Shown here: piece by piece, positions 1-11,479 of the stretch
Layout: every line of letters starts with the position of its first letter
How positions within the stretch are numbered: position 1 is the stretch's first letter
Assembly: GCF_040954645.1 (NCBI RefSeq)
Contig: NC_092806.1
Location: 930,001-994,000 of the forward strand
Source: Diabrotica undecimpunctata
Lineage: Eukaryota > Arthropoda > Insecta > Coleoptera > Chrysomelidae
Direction: 5' to 3'
DNA: 64,000 nucleotides
Notes under the pieces: generated by a model
The model's database searches: none
What the model was told of the DNA's origin: nothing
What the model saw: only the letters and a program-made list of their open reading frames with translations
Translations under genes and position numbers: made by a program

Positions 1-165
1 GAAAAGTGGAAGGAAGAAGAGGTCCAGGAAGAAGAAAATGCTCCTAGCTGAAAAATGTAAGAAACTAGACAGACATGGACACACATTCGATACTAAGAAC
101 AGCTCAAGATAGAGAGCAATTTGCTGTAGTTATAGCCAACCTTCAGTAATGGAGAGAGCACATTA
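1..165 (+). mobile_element. Decayed LINE 3' end (fragment)
   Basis: The plus strand reads as a short basic stretch (RKKRSRKKK) followed by the pattern DRHGH...SSR.RAI, ending in a run of GAAGAAG near 160. This is how the C-terminal end of many insect LINE reverse transcriptases looks after decay. Stops interrupt the frame. The fragment is cut by the window edge. The call rests on pattern resemblance only and could be wrong. Confidence 0.35.
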
Positions 166-384
166 AGAAGAAGATTCCTGTAAATTATATATATTGATGA
201 AATTGTGAAGGCTTGTTATAATAAGTAGAAATTTTAGTACTATTGTAAAATACTTTTAAAAAAGTCTTTTTATATAATACATACATACTTCTCAGCGAAT
301 AAAGTTCATCCAGCTGTAACTTATTTCACAAAATTTTTTTCAAATAGGTAACTAAATCTTTTTTTTTATTTTTAAAAAGGAGTC

Positions 385-1104
385 CGTGGGACTCCATATC
401 ACGCTCAATGTAACTGAAATTGCACCACATCGGTTAGGGGTTAATATAACCGCCATAAAATTAAACATGTTAATTTCCAAAAAAAAAAAGACAAAATGCA
501 TGGTTAGAACAACAAATTTACTAAGTTGTAAATTCGAGCAGGAAGGTCAGATAATAGAACAAGTGATGGAGTTTAAATATCTAGGCATCACATTATCTCG
601 CTACGAAAACCTCTAAACTGAAGTGGAAGATCAAGTGAATAGAGCAAACAGAGGCGCAGGCTGCCTGAATGAAATAATATGGAGAAATAAAAATATCGGG
701 AAAGAAATGAAAGGCAGAATTTACAAAACAGTTATTAGACCAATAATGAAATACGCAGAAGAAACACCACCTGATACAGAGAGGACAAAAATAATGTTAC
801 AAACAGCAGAGGTAAAAAATTGATGCCTAAATACTATGGGACAGAGCTAAAAGTACAGATATACTATGTAGATTCAAGGTGGAGAACATAGGGACTGGGT
901 AAGAACTAGAAGAGAAGAATGGAATGATTATATACATAAGCCGAATGACAACAAATAGAGTAGTAAAGATGGCAAGAGACGGTTTTTCAATAGCGAGACG
1001 ATCAGTAGAAAGACCACGCAAACAATAAAATGACAACTTACTGAAGGCACATTAACAAACAGAGTCACGTCTACATAAAAAGAAGAAGAAGAAGAAGAAG
1101 TCTT
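385..1104 (+). mobile_element. LINE reverse transcriptase C-terminal relic with AAG tail
   Basis: Two open pieces (386-616 and 623-823) read as consecutive parts of a LINE reverse transcriptase thumb and C-terminal region. Visible motifs are FKYLGITLS, then VNRANRGAGCLNE, then GRIYKTVIRPIMKYAEET. A one-codon stop and a frame change near 616-622 separate them. From 824 to 1070 the same protein continues in broken frames (MGQS, WVRTRREEWNDYI, RKTTQ), ending at an (AAG)n tract at 1080-1100. The piece is 5'-truncated, as expected for target-primed reverse transcription. It resembles the RTE-like endonuclease/reverse transcriptase elements of insects, but I cannot fix the clade. It cannot encode a working protein. 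Confidence 0.8.
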
Positions 1105-2040
1105 TTTAGGTATAGAAATTTACCGATTTCTACTGAAAATTTATTTTTAGCCATTTTAAATGTGTTTTTAGTTTATTTTTCGACTTATAGGACAGTATTA
1201 AAACTGGTGTTGGTTTTCGATGACTACCAAGTTTTGTTTTTGTGTAATAAAAAATATTTACATATGGTGTAAAACTTTATTTCGCTTTTCTCAATTGGTA
1301 AGTTTTCTATCTAAAACATTTTAAGCGAAAGTCAAGGACATAATATTATAATCCATTATCAACTATAATTTTATTACCACCGATAATATGGATGCTTCAA
1401 AGGCGATTAGGAAAAAAATATTAACGCATGATAATTTAACATTTTATAGTCCAATTAGACATATATATTAAGATAAATTTTAAGATATCATTATTGCTAG
1501 TGACTCCTGACATGCTTAAAGTAAACATTAAAAGGATGCTTAAGAGAAACATTAATGAAGGTAGTTATAGGTAATAAACTTCTTTTGATAACATTTTCTT
1601 CTAGATCAGAAAGATCAGATGGGGAAGTAATTACCTAGGGATTAAAAGGAACATGCAATTAGAATTGTAAAGAAGGTCTTATTTATAAAAGCAGTAAAAA
1701 GACTATCTAATGAAGCAGTCCTTTAATAAATAATAGAAATTTATGTCTTTCCGACGTCTTTAATGTTTTAGACTGGCCCTTAATCAAGCAAAATATGCTG
1801 ACTACCATAAAATTACTAATTATGTTTGTACGGTAATTATTACGCTACACACTTAATACGATCACGTCTCTGGTTTATTAAACACAATTCTAAATTAACT
1901 CATTAATCGCCAGAGAAGCACAAATGCAACCGTTGAAAAAATGGATATTTTTCTTTTATATTTTCTTCTTATCACGCATTTTTTTGTAGATCTTTGACCA
2001 TTCTTAACAGTTTTTTCTAGTTATTACAATCATTGGTGAC
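1105..2040. other. No recognisable gene
   Basis: AT-rich sequence with short frames only. I see no protein motif, RNA gene or clear repeat structure here. Confidence 0.6.
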
Positions 2041-2609
2041 CAGAGGTGGGCTAAATATCACTACCCTGTGATTTAACAGATGTGATTAGAAAAGAAAAAT
2101 CACGACCTGTGAATAACAACAAAATATACTGTGACTGTGATTTTGGTCTTATTCTTTGTCTGTATTTTTTGATCGCTAACACGTGATATATCACAGTCTT
2201 GTCACAGTCGCAAAGTTGTGAAATAAGAGACGTGTAACAGGATAACAAGGAACAAGATAGAGGTAGTAGGCGCATCGGTGGTATTGTTAAGTCCGTTTCT
2301 AATGAGAAATTCAAAGGCAAAGATAATATTATATCGTTATTAGTGTAATATTAGTACGTAAACAAATATTTGAAGAAAATGAAAATGGTAATTTCAGTTT
2401 AGTGAGTTTGTGTATCGATATTCAATAATTTTTATTTTAAAAATGCCGCTAGTGCCAAATAAAAAAAAAAGAAAAGTTAAACATACACATATGACCATTT
2501 GCTCTGTTAAATCTGTTAAATCAAAATCACAGGTAAAAATCACAATAAATTTAAAATCACGATCACAGTTATAGCTGCGATTATAGACTCACAGTTTAGC
2601 CCATCACTA
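2041..2609. mobile_element. Candidate non-autonomous hAT-like element
   Basis: The left end begins CAGAGGTGGGCTAAA and the right end, read on the other strand, begins CTAGTGATGGGCTAAA. This is an imperfect terminal inverted repeat of about 15 bases. Termini of the type CAG-rGGTGGG are common in hAT transposons. The interior is non-coding and rich in short TCAC/GTGA words. I could not find a matching 8-base target-site duplication (left flank TTGGTGAC), so the end may be mutated or the call wrong. Confidence 0.45.
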
Positions 2610-2684
2610 GTCGCAGCGTCTCGTGTAAAGTATTAGGGGTGCACATTATATTAATTGATGTAAGGTTGAATGCTCGAATAAATG

Positions 2685-3140
2685 AACTTTGATAAAATAA
2701 AGACATATATCGAGTACAGTTTTATTAATTAAATCTTGCCCAAGTACTTTCGCTCACTACAGCATCTTCAGGGGCATTTCGTTAATTTTGGGCTATCCAA
2801 CAATTGCAGAATGTCATAAACATACAATTAAACTTAAAGTTGAACATAACACTACACTGCACAAGGACAAACAGTTTAAAATTATTTAAAAAAGTCGAAG
2901 CTACATTTCCCTCTCCTGTGCCGGCTAGAATGTAGCTTCAACTTTTTTAAATAATTTTAAACTGTTTGTCCTTGTTTAGTATAGTGTTATGTTCAACTTT
3001 ATGTTTAATTTTATGTTTATGGCATCCTGCAATTGTTGGATAGCCCAAAATTGACGAAATGCCCCTGAAATGAGCGAAAGTACTTGGGCAAGATTTAATT
3101 AATAAAACTGCTCGATATCTGTCTTTATTTTATGAAAGTT
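2685..3140. repeat. Long near-perfect inverted repeat (foldback element)
   Basis: The arm 2685-2907 is the reverse complement of 2929-3140, with only a 21-base spacer between them. The match is close along the whole arm. The clearest difference is about 9 bases (around TACAGCATC) present in the left arm near 2760 and missing from the right. There are also a few substitutions near 2865. Both arms carry the words CTTGCCCAAGTACTTTCGCTC and, further in, GGGCTATCCAACAATTGCA. A transcript across it would fold into a hairpin of more than 200 base pairs. It may be a foldback transposon or two converging copies of one retroelement end. Confidence 0.9.
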
Positions 3141-3945
3141 TTATTATATATAAGATATAAAAATAGATATTACCGTAGGCCTCCGCTTGAGTCCTATTCT
3201 CGTAGACGAACTTTTTTTGAGTGTCGTTAAATTGTTAAAATGAAAGGGACCTTATTAAAAATTAGAATAAATAATGTATGTTAACTTAAAATTAAAAGTT
3301 AGTTTTTGACTGTTACAAGCAAGTTTTCTATAGAAATTCAAGTCGCCCAACTGTTTTTATGATAAATTCTTCAATAACCAATTCATGAAAATTGAACACG
3401 GAATAATAATAAAAAGTATACACGAAAAGCAGTAAAGAGTATTGCTAGTAGCACATTCACACAAGAAGTCAGTTTTTTCATAAATCTACATTTTTAATGA
3501 TCGTTGTTACATTTGCAATTAATAAATTTGGTTTAGGATGATCGACACTTTCAAATTTTCTTCTAAAGATAAAAACAATTTATTTGATTTAAAATGTTCC
3601 ACGCTAACATTCACAAATCCTTCCAATCTTCATTTTTTTCGATCTTTATCAGCAATGTAGCAAATTTTAAATGAATATCAGCCGTATACGTTACAATCAC
3701 AACAGGATCACCTTAAATTTGTGCATATCAGTCAATCTAAACCGCAGAGCTATCGCGAAGAAGTAGGAAGTATGGTGTTGTAATTGGACCTTTAAAAATT
3801 CATTGCTAGTCGAGGAATGAACCTATTACTTATAAACTACTCTAATATGTGATTTCTGATTTCCATTAGTGTATAGTTAAATAAAAATACAATTTATAGA
3901 ATGATAAAATATAGAGAAAAAAAAGGAAAAATAGCTCAGAGGAAA
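3141..3945. other. No recognisable gene
   Basis: AT-rich sequence with no open frame of note and no motif that I recognise. Confidence 0.6.
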
Positions 3946-4494
3946 ATGACAAGGTCGATGCTAAGTATATCGCTTTGTGCCTGAGTTAGAAATGTAGACT
4001 TAAGACGAAGAACAGGAGTTACCGATGTAATTTCCCGAATTGCCACACTGAAATGGAACTGGACCGAACACGTCGCCCGAATCATTAATGAAAGGTGGAT
4101 GAAGAGATTACTTGTTGTTTGTCTGTTAAAATAAATGTCTTGACGGACCCCTAGACGAGAAGCGAGTGTCCTTGTATTTTCCTTCGACGTGTTCTTCTAT
4201 TAATTATTCGTCTATTTCGTTTTAGGGATATCGCTGTGCATTTGTCTGAGAGAAATAATCTATACTTATCTGTCTATACTTTTTTAAGGAATATATTATA
4301 ACCTTTCGAGACTGGCTGAATGACGAAAGTCAATGCCACAAAAAAAAAAAAAAAAAAGAGATTACTTGAGTGGGGACCGAGGCTAGACAAAAAAAGTAGA
4401 GGAAAACCCCCTACTCGTTGGACTGGCGATCTCAAGAAAATGTTAAGAAATTGTATAAAAAGTGCTCAAGATAGAGCACAATGCACGATAGAGT
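3946..4494 (+). mobile_element. LINE reverse transcriptase C-terminal relic, split by an insertion
   Basis: Before 4113 the plus strand reads MTRSMLSISL, then RRRTGVTDVISRIA, then LKWNWTEHVARI and RWMKRLL. After 4367 it resumes with WGPRLDKKSRGKPPTRWTGD and ends SAQDRAQCTIE and a stop. This is the usual order at the C-terminus of insect RTE/CR1-like LINEs: a MERSMLG-like block, LKW-W-GHVAR, then GRPPTRW and a QDR-W end. The reading is interrupted at 4114-4356 by a younger retroposed insert that duplicates the bases around the break. There are stops in the first part, so it is a relic. Confidence 0.75.
4114..4356 (+). mobile_element. SINE-like retroposon with poly(A) tail and target-site duplications
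   Basis: The insert of about 243 bases ends in a run of 17-18 A residues. It is flanked by the 11-base direct repeat AGAGATTACTT at 4103-4113 and 4357-4367. That combination is the signature of insertion by LINE machinery. It sits inside an older LINE coding relic whose frame resumes on the far side. The body is non-coding. I do not see a convincing pair of A and B boxes for RNA polymerase III, so the head may come from another RNA, or the copy may be a 5'-truncated LINE end. Confidence 0.75.
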
Positions 4495-4534
4495 AAACGA
4501 ACCGTCTTCTGTTCCCAGTACCAGTAATCAGTTA

Positions 4535-4700
4535 ATTAGTGATCAGTGTAGTACAGCCTGGGGGCTCGGGAGACTGAAACCTCGGAAGTACTGAAAAAGA
4601 CATCAAGAGAATGTCGAAAGCTCGGCGCAATGATAATCGATCCAATTCAACCGGGAAGACTGTTGAGTTGAGTTTAATATTAATTAATCTCTACAAGAGA
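4535..4700 (+). repeat. Dispersed repeat, copy 1 (shared with 11.63-11.80 kb)
   Basis: The sequence around 4560-4680 (GAGACTGAAACCTCG, then TCGAAAGCTCGGCGCAA, then a TTCAACCGGG block and TTAGTTTAATATTAATT-like end) recurs at 11,690-11,800 in the same order. The TTCAACC(C)GG block resembles a polymerase III B box, but that alone does not make it a SINE. Family unknown. Confidence 0.6.
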
Positions 4701-6500
4701 AAGGTTCCACAACACAGTCAACTAAGAATTATTGATCAGATATTTTAAAATGAAGTACAAAATATGTTGATTTAAGTAATAAACGGTCGATTTTTCAGTA
4801 ATAAATGGAAACATATTGGCTAATTATGTAAATAGAAGAAATACGATCTAAATTTATGTAGGATGAAACTCGAAACTTTTCATTTTAGAGATACTGTTAC
4901 CAGCTAAAGAATCTGGCCTCCAGGCTGATAGACAATAACCAACTGTGTATAGTAAAATCAGAATCAAGAAATGAGTCGTAATGTTCTTCTTCTAATGCTA
5001 TTAACGTCCAGTTAGAAATTATTATGGTTAGAAATGGCCGCTTCTTTTAATTACCGCCGTCCTATCTCGCGTTTAAAAATAATCACGCCGTAATTTGTCC
5101 CTCGAGGCTTAGCCCTAGCTACTTCTGAATTAATTGAGAATTGCTCCGAGAATAATGGACATCATATGTTTCTTTACGTTTACCAGGGCATATCGAAGGT
5201 GTATTATCATTTGATCGTTGTTTAATAATTGCCATTTGCGTGTTGTAAGTCCGCTAGAATTCTCCCACTATCGTAAATGTATATAACTAATGCAAATTTA
5301 TCTATATCTTTCACATTCATTTCATATTTTTTCTGTGGTTTTCTGCTTACTTAACAACTGTTTTTTTTTTGAAATTCTGATTTATCTATTTTAAATATTT
5401 TGAGTAATAATCAAGTTAAATAAGTCATCACTAAAATGAAAATTCAAAATATCGGATAAGTTTCGGTCCGTTCCAGGGGACCGGCAACGCAGTCAACCTG
5501 TTAATACCACACATTGGTCCATGCAGTAATTTTATACTTTGTTTTCTTCCCTATTTCTTGACAAGTATTTGATGCGTAGTCTGTTAATATTTGTACCTTG
5601 GTTAAAAACTTGGCCATCGCCATATGAAATTTTGTTGAAGTGTGCTGCTTTGAACTATCAATAAATTATTTTGTCACACTAGTATATAGTCAACTGCGTA
5701 TTAAATTTTCAGCCTCGATCGAGAAAAAAAAAAAATAGAGAAAAGGAGCCTATGATAAAACGAGTTGGGGAAAAAACTAATGTCTTTTAAGAACGATGTA
5801 AATTAACAGGAAAAATGACTGAATAAACATTAGTTCTTTTTGCTGTTAGTCTGCCTTGTTCTAAAAAGATATTAGTTTTTTTGCCAACACGTTTTATCAC
5901 ATTATAATACCTACACTGGTGCCAAAGATTTTTATTATTTTTAATGGCGTTAACGTGAATTATTCTTGCGTGACTAATTCGAAAAAGTGTATAATTCGGT
6001 GAAAACTGGATATCCGCAATTAAAACAAATTACGCTTTTTGACAAAGAGACTTCTTGGTTTTAATTACAAATCTTTTTAATGGTTTTCCCAATTAAAGAC
6101 GGTAACCGAGAGGTCAGTTACCTCGGTTTTGGTTAATTATATGGAAGTTTTTAACCACATAATGAAGCGTTTGTTAAATTTTTGGCAAACTTAATCACTT
6201 TCCCACCGTGTCATTATCGCGGTCCGAGTAAAACGCGTAATTGAAACAGTTTCACGCCACGTTTATTTCTAGAATCATTTTTTTACCAAAATGATTTAAT
6301 GACTTTGTCTTTAACTAGCCATTAAAAACTAACAGCGAAATGATCCGTGCATTTGAAACGATTTTTAAAAAATGTATTGACGTATTGCTGATCATATGCT
6401 TAAGTAAGCATATAATAGAGCTCATTTAGAGGTTCTGTGATAGGAGCTTAATAAGATAATATATTTATGAAGGACTAGCAACCTATTACGACAGGTGTGG
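4701..6500. other. Non-coding stretch, possible regulatory islands
   Basis: No gene is visible. The parts at about 5030-5270 and 6060-6330 look different from the AT-rich surroundings. They are repeat-free and somewhat GC-richer, and they carry several TAATTA/TTAATTA words typical of homeodomain sites. They could be conserved regulatory DNA, but only cross-species alignment could tell. The small inverted-repeat element at 5754-5898 is listed separately. Confidence 0.3.
5754..5898. mobile_element. Small inverted-repeat (MITE-like) element
   Basis: The 41-base arm 5754-5794 (starting GATAAAACGAGTTGG) pairs with 5858-5898 (ending CCAACACGTTTTATC) with only a few mismatches, across a 63-base centre. 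The whole is 145 bases and non-coding. This is the size and shape of a MITE, but the flanking duplication is not clear, so the class is open. Confidence 0.7.
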
Positions 6501-6529
6501 GAGAGACTGATAATTTAAATGTGAAAGTA

Positions 6530-6612
6530 GGATTGCACTTACTTTGCAAAAAAATTGTAAAATACAGATTGCCATGATGGTCGTCAACATCCGAACCGGA
6601 TAGGCACTAAAA
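6530..6612 (+). mobile_element. LINE extreme C-terminal fragment
   Basis: The plus strand reads CKIQIAMMVVNIRTG and a stop. This matches the last residues of a common insect LINE protein (a K.IAMMIANIRNG-type end). The same nucleotide words (GTCGCCAACATCCGAAACGG-like) recur at 13.60 kb. Only the extreme end is left. Confidence 0.5.
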
Positions 6613-6639
6613 CATTGATGATACATTAGTAACAAAAAG

Positions 6640-6950
6640 TTACCAATGGTAAGGCTCTTGAGCGCATGAGTAAATAAAAAGAATTACTCGGCATAATCAA
6701 AGAGAGAAAAATTCAATACTTCGGTTATGTGTTGAAAGGTTAAAGATATGATTTACTTCAAATCATATTGGAAAGTAAAGTGCAGGGCCAAAAATCAGTT
6801 AAAAGACGCCAGAACTCGTAGCTGAAAGACCTGAGGAGATAATTTGACCGCTTATCTACAGAAATCTTTCGAGCAGCAGTTTCCAAAGCTACAATTTCCA
6901 TTTGGATCGCTAACCTTCGAAAGGAAACTTCGCAATAAGAAGAAGAAGTA
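6640..6950 (+). mobile_element. LINE reverse transcriptase C-terminal relic with AAG tail
   Basis: In one main plus-strand frame with a few stops I read ERKIQYFGYVLKG, then RYDLLQIILESKVQGQ, then RRQNS.LKDLR, and finally TEIFRAAVSKATISIWIAN. It ends at GAAGAAGAAG (6937-6948). The order KLQYFGHV, RY-LLQLI, GKRRPGRRR-SWLKNLR, LFRAAVNKV-IA-MIANIR is the standard C-terminus of an abundant insect LINE family. It is 5'-truncated and inactive. Confidence 0.75.
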
Positions 6951-8500
6951 TTGTACCAGATAACTTCCGATTCTCATCAGTATGCTGGTCAGCTTTTGTT
7001 AATAGTACTAAAAGGGATGTAGATTAAAGAGCAAAACAGTAGAGACAAGCTATAATGCTTTTTAAACTGATTTAAACTGCTCCTGAAACTGTTTTCTTGT
7101 GGTATGTCTAAGTTAAATATTATAATATTTGATTTTAAACTGATATTGTATTAGTTTTATAAGGGCTGTTAAAAAGTCTTTCAAAATATTTATGTTTGTG
7201 TTGCCGATCAATTTTATAACGTCTCATTGTAATATTGTCACGTCCAGGCAATTTTTCTTGTTAAACAAAGTGATTTGGACGTGCTTCTTAATTTTGATTT
7301 CCACTTTTGTTTGTTTTTTGTTTTAATTTATTATTTTTATTAAACTGTGCTCTTTCTTTGCATATTTCTCTAAATTGGTCCTTTTTGACATCACTAGCTT
7401 TTATTTACGTTGAATGTTTTTGTTTAGTTCGATGGATTTCTTTTGGCAAATTTTAGTATTGTTTTGATGAATATTTACTAATTTTAAGATGTGTTTTGTC
7501 AATCAGTATTTTCTCTTATTTATCAATTTTTTATTTGCTCTAAAAACGGATAATACGATGCTTTAATAAACGTTGATTTACTATATGTTCATATTTTGTT
7601 TTGTTCCGAATTGTCCTCAAATATATTCAAAATTTTTATAAACTGTTATATCCAGTTTCCGTTTTTTTGATTCATATTCTGTATTGTTTAATTTTGTATT
7701 TTAGGATTCTGTTTTTTTTTTATAACTTTTTTTATGTCTAAAGTAGCATAATTTGATAAAAGTGGGAATTTTATAATTATAATCAACTCGTACGTTATAT
7801 GTTCAAGAAAAGCTTTCGTTACTTGTATCATTTGAGTCGCATAAAGCTATAATAATAATAAAAATGTGATGTTGATTGCGTACAAAATTTCTTCTTTGGT
7901 CACCTCATTTACCTAAAAGCCAGTAGATCTGGTGATAGTTGTTGTTTTAGTAATGGATGAATAAAGGATTTTACTAAAGATAAAGTCTGTAATATTTAAA
8001 TTTTAACCCATTCATAGGAGGTGGGAAAATAAATTCGCTCTATTAAATGTTTGTTTTATGGGCGATGGGAAATAGAATTTTCAAATCTTATCAGTGCTGC
8101 CATCTTACCAAATATTGTTAAAGTGTCCTACATTATACTACATGGGTAGACAGGAATTCTGTACTAATTAAAATTAACATTTAAGTGACAGTTAGGATTT
8201 TTTCATCAATTTGCTGTATATTTTGTGCAGATTTGTTTAATTTATATTCGGAGATTAAGAATTAGGTAAGTAATACGGTTTATTTTGTATACATTATGTA
8301 ATATAATGGTTATTTATCATAATTGCTTGTTTACAAAATTAATTTAGATATCTTGAGAAGTTTTCTAATGAAGATGTACTAGTGGGAATCATATTTCCCA
8401 CTGCCCAAATTATTCATTTAGTAAATATATTAATAAATATTAATTAAATGAATAAATGTAATTTTTAGCAGGAAATATATTTTTCACTGTGATTATTAGT
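6951..8500. other. No recognisable gene
   Basis: AT-rich, T-rich between 7190 and 7750. No protein motif or repeat structure that I can name. Confidence 0.55.
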
Positions 8501-8519
8501 ATAAGGAATTGCAACTATG

Positions 8520-9020
8520 TCAAATTTGTTAAATTCTTAAAATGTGGAGGATGCTAGAAACTACTTGTACATACTACCCAACAACGAAATCATTTCCGAT
8601 CAGGACTTTGATAATAAAATTGAACAGAAACATAATTTATGGATTGCACTCCCAACTCTGAAAATAATGGAAAAATATTCCCCCCCCCCCCCAAATTTTA
8701 AAATAATGGACTTACATAAAAATTTAAATATTCAGTTCTTAAAATGTACCTTTCACATTAGGTTTTGGTAAGAATATTTATTTTAGTAAATATATTTTGT
8801 TCATGCCCATGAAGGGGTTAAAAACATTTAAAAAACCAAAACTTACTGGATCTTGCCCTAATCTAAATCTAAAAAATGACATTTTTATTCTAGAATATGA
8901 GACAAATGTCTGGAGCGCTTCAATGATTTTAGAAACAGCTACTGTTTGTTTGAAAATTGTTGATAATACAGTTTTTATGACACAGTTGATAATCCTCAAC
9001 GTATTGTCATAAACTAGTAA
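8520..9020 (+). pseudogene. Unrecognised coding-like relic, perhaps a piggyBac-type transposase
   Basis: Two open pieces (8544-8771 and 8797-9012) follow each other in the same direction. The first reads YLYILPNNEIISDQDFDN, which is reminiscent of the acidic N-terminal region of piggyBac-type transposases (a Y-LPP..-ISDED pattern). The second contains a TGSCPNLNL..DIFILEYETN stretch that might correspond to a later part of the same family. A C-run at about 8680 lies between them. The resemblance is weak. No catalytic residues are visible and I would not rely on it. Confidence 0.28.
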
Positions 9021-11220
9021 CAAATAATTTTAAAAAACTAAATACCAACACAAATTTTCTTATATCCTTAGTGAAATATGCTGCGGTACACTGCGTGCCA
9101 ACGTTTCACATCTACTTAAAATAATTCAGATTTACCATAAAGCAAATTTTTTAATCAATTTAAACATTTTTTTCTTCGTCACTTTCCTAACAGATATGTA
9201 ATGCTAGCGAGCCAGTACATTATCGCAATAAACCCGCAATTTACTTATTAATATATCCTCCGGTCTTCCTATTCGCGAACAATGTAGTTAGGAAGAATTG
9301 TTGGTTCATAAAAGATGATGTGTAATTTGTGTTAACTAAGGTACCAACTGTTCTATTATATTGCGATTCCATTATAATTTGCTGGCTGAGAAGTAACCGT
9401 AAAAAATTCTTATCTAGTCGTTCGCATCGATTTTAATAACTGTTGCAGAAAATATCTGCTCGGTGTCGGGAAATTTTCATTCTGATAAGACATTCTTTAT
9501 TTCAGTTTTTTAGCAAATTATTGTATACTTGCAAAACATTGAATATTTTGAAACATATTAAAATTAATAAAACGAGATAATCAGATTAATGTGTATAATA
9601 TTTCAAATGCAATATATTCAAAAAAGAAAACTGTTTTGGAAAACTATTAAAAAAGTATTGCACTATAACAGTACAAGTATGACCGATAACTTAGTCGAGT
9701 GCTGAATCAGGCTTCGATATGAAGTCCTACATGATAAATACTCACAATGAGTTAGTATCGAAGAACTTTGAAAGATAAAACAACTTCAAAGAGATAAGGA
9801 AGATAAATTCTTCCAAAATCAATTGAACAGTGATCCTAAGCAAACTTGGGTATATTTAATAGATAGAATAAACAAAATTGCAAAGGATTGTAGTATAGAT
9901 AGATCACCATAAAGTGTAAACCATGACTCACTGACATAACTTGGAGTGTAATTTAAAGAAGAAAACGCTAGACCAGTGATCTTACAAAAATTTTTTTAAA
10001 CGAACTTAATATAAGAATCTTCAATAATATCTTTAACGCGTCTATAGGAATTTCGAAAATGTTAAACGAATAAGAGGAAGGAACGGTCACCGACTTGGTG
10101 GACTGACCAAATCCACATTCGACTGCTCATTCATTTTGTGAAACACTTGAGCAGCAAAAGATACACATCAATTGAGCATTGAGTTAACTGTATTAGGAGA
10201 AATTACGATTCTTAATTCGAGGGTAACAACAAGAGATCTCACTAGATTCCTCTACATACTAATTGTCTCCCCATTGCTTTCAAGCGTCTTCAGTTATCCC
10301 CGACCTTTGTTTGTCTTTATCGTATTAGACCAGCAATTTTCTTTCAATTCTGGGTCCATTTCATTTGCTCTTGACATTTTCGCATTGTGTCAAATTGTCA
10401 AATCTTTTTGTATGTTCATCCCATATCCATAAGTGTGTTGAAGATAGTCAGTTATTTTGCTTAGTCATTTATTCTTCTTTTGTGCCTTGCAATAATATTT
10501 CAACATTTTTTTTTCTTGGATCTTTGAGTTTTCTTTATTTTACATAATTCAGTCTTTTATCAAAGCAGATACAACATATGCAAGAAATACCCTTATTATT
10601 TCAAGTTTCAAATGTATTTTTTTAATATGTTTACTATTTGTTGACCCATTTTAATATGCGAAACTTCTTTAAATACTTTTCAATTCTTATTTTTTAATAA
10701 TCAATATATTTTTAACATATATTTTCACAATAACGTATATCGTACTGACGAGAAAATGACCATTTTCACAATTTAGACTTTTATAGTTAAAAATATTAGG
10801 ATATATCAATATAACTTCTGAATTAATCATTTTCCCAAAGGTCAATGTGAAAACGACATAATATCGTTGTAGATCCAGCCCCCGCGACGAGAAAGGGTAG
10901 TGCCGTTGCATTGTTCGAAATGCGAAGAGTGTACTACTCATTTTACTGTCATGGTATGGTGCGATGACGTGCCACACAGAGTGCAACTAACTGCCGGTCA
11001 CGTTTTAAGATAAAACAATATCTGACTAACTATTGTTCGACTCGTTCTACGATTGCTCGATTGTATGTCATGAATTCTGGGGTAATGGGAAGGAAGATGG
11101 CGCTGTTGATATAGATGCTACAATAAAAATGTCCCAGTGATTTATTTTAATAACTTTGGACAACGCCCATGTTGTTATATATTATATTGTATAATTATAT
11201 CTAAAGAAGAGTATAAAAAT
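9021..11220. other. No confident gene
   Basis: About 9680-9960 reads on the plus strand as short coding-like runs (LQRDKEDKFFQNQL, SDPKQTWVYLIDRINK) broken by stops. It is probably another transposon relic that I cannot assign. At 10,066-10,150 a stretch reading ERSPTWWTDQI resembles a decayed LINE end. The segment 10,850-11,120 is notably GC-richer than its flanks, without a recognisable frame. The rest is AT-rich and unrecognised. Confidence 0.35.
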
Positions 11221-11221
11221 G

Positions 11222-11280
<59 letters not shown>
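11221..11280. repeat. (AT)n microsatellite
   Basis: An almost pure alternating AT run of about 55 bases. Confidence 0.95.
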
Positions 11281-11282
<2 letters not shown>

Positions 11283-11479
11283 GATATATTATATTTATTA
11301 CCAACATTTCTAAACGCCCTTTTATATATCCCTAGTATTTTTCCATGACTTAATATTTTTACATAAACATACTAGCGGTAACATATACTGTAGCACGCTT
11401 TAATTGCGTAGACGTTTGATTTACCTTATTTTATCTTTTTCACAACCGACCGACCATAATAGGATTTTGACGGGTGGAA

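Noticed and set aside
10172..10547. Two overlapping plus frames of 86 and 60 codons
   Set aside because: Hydrophobic, T-rich translation with no motif. They are probably antisense or chance frames.
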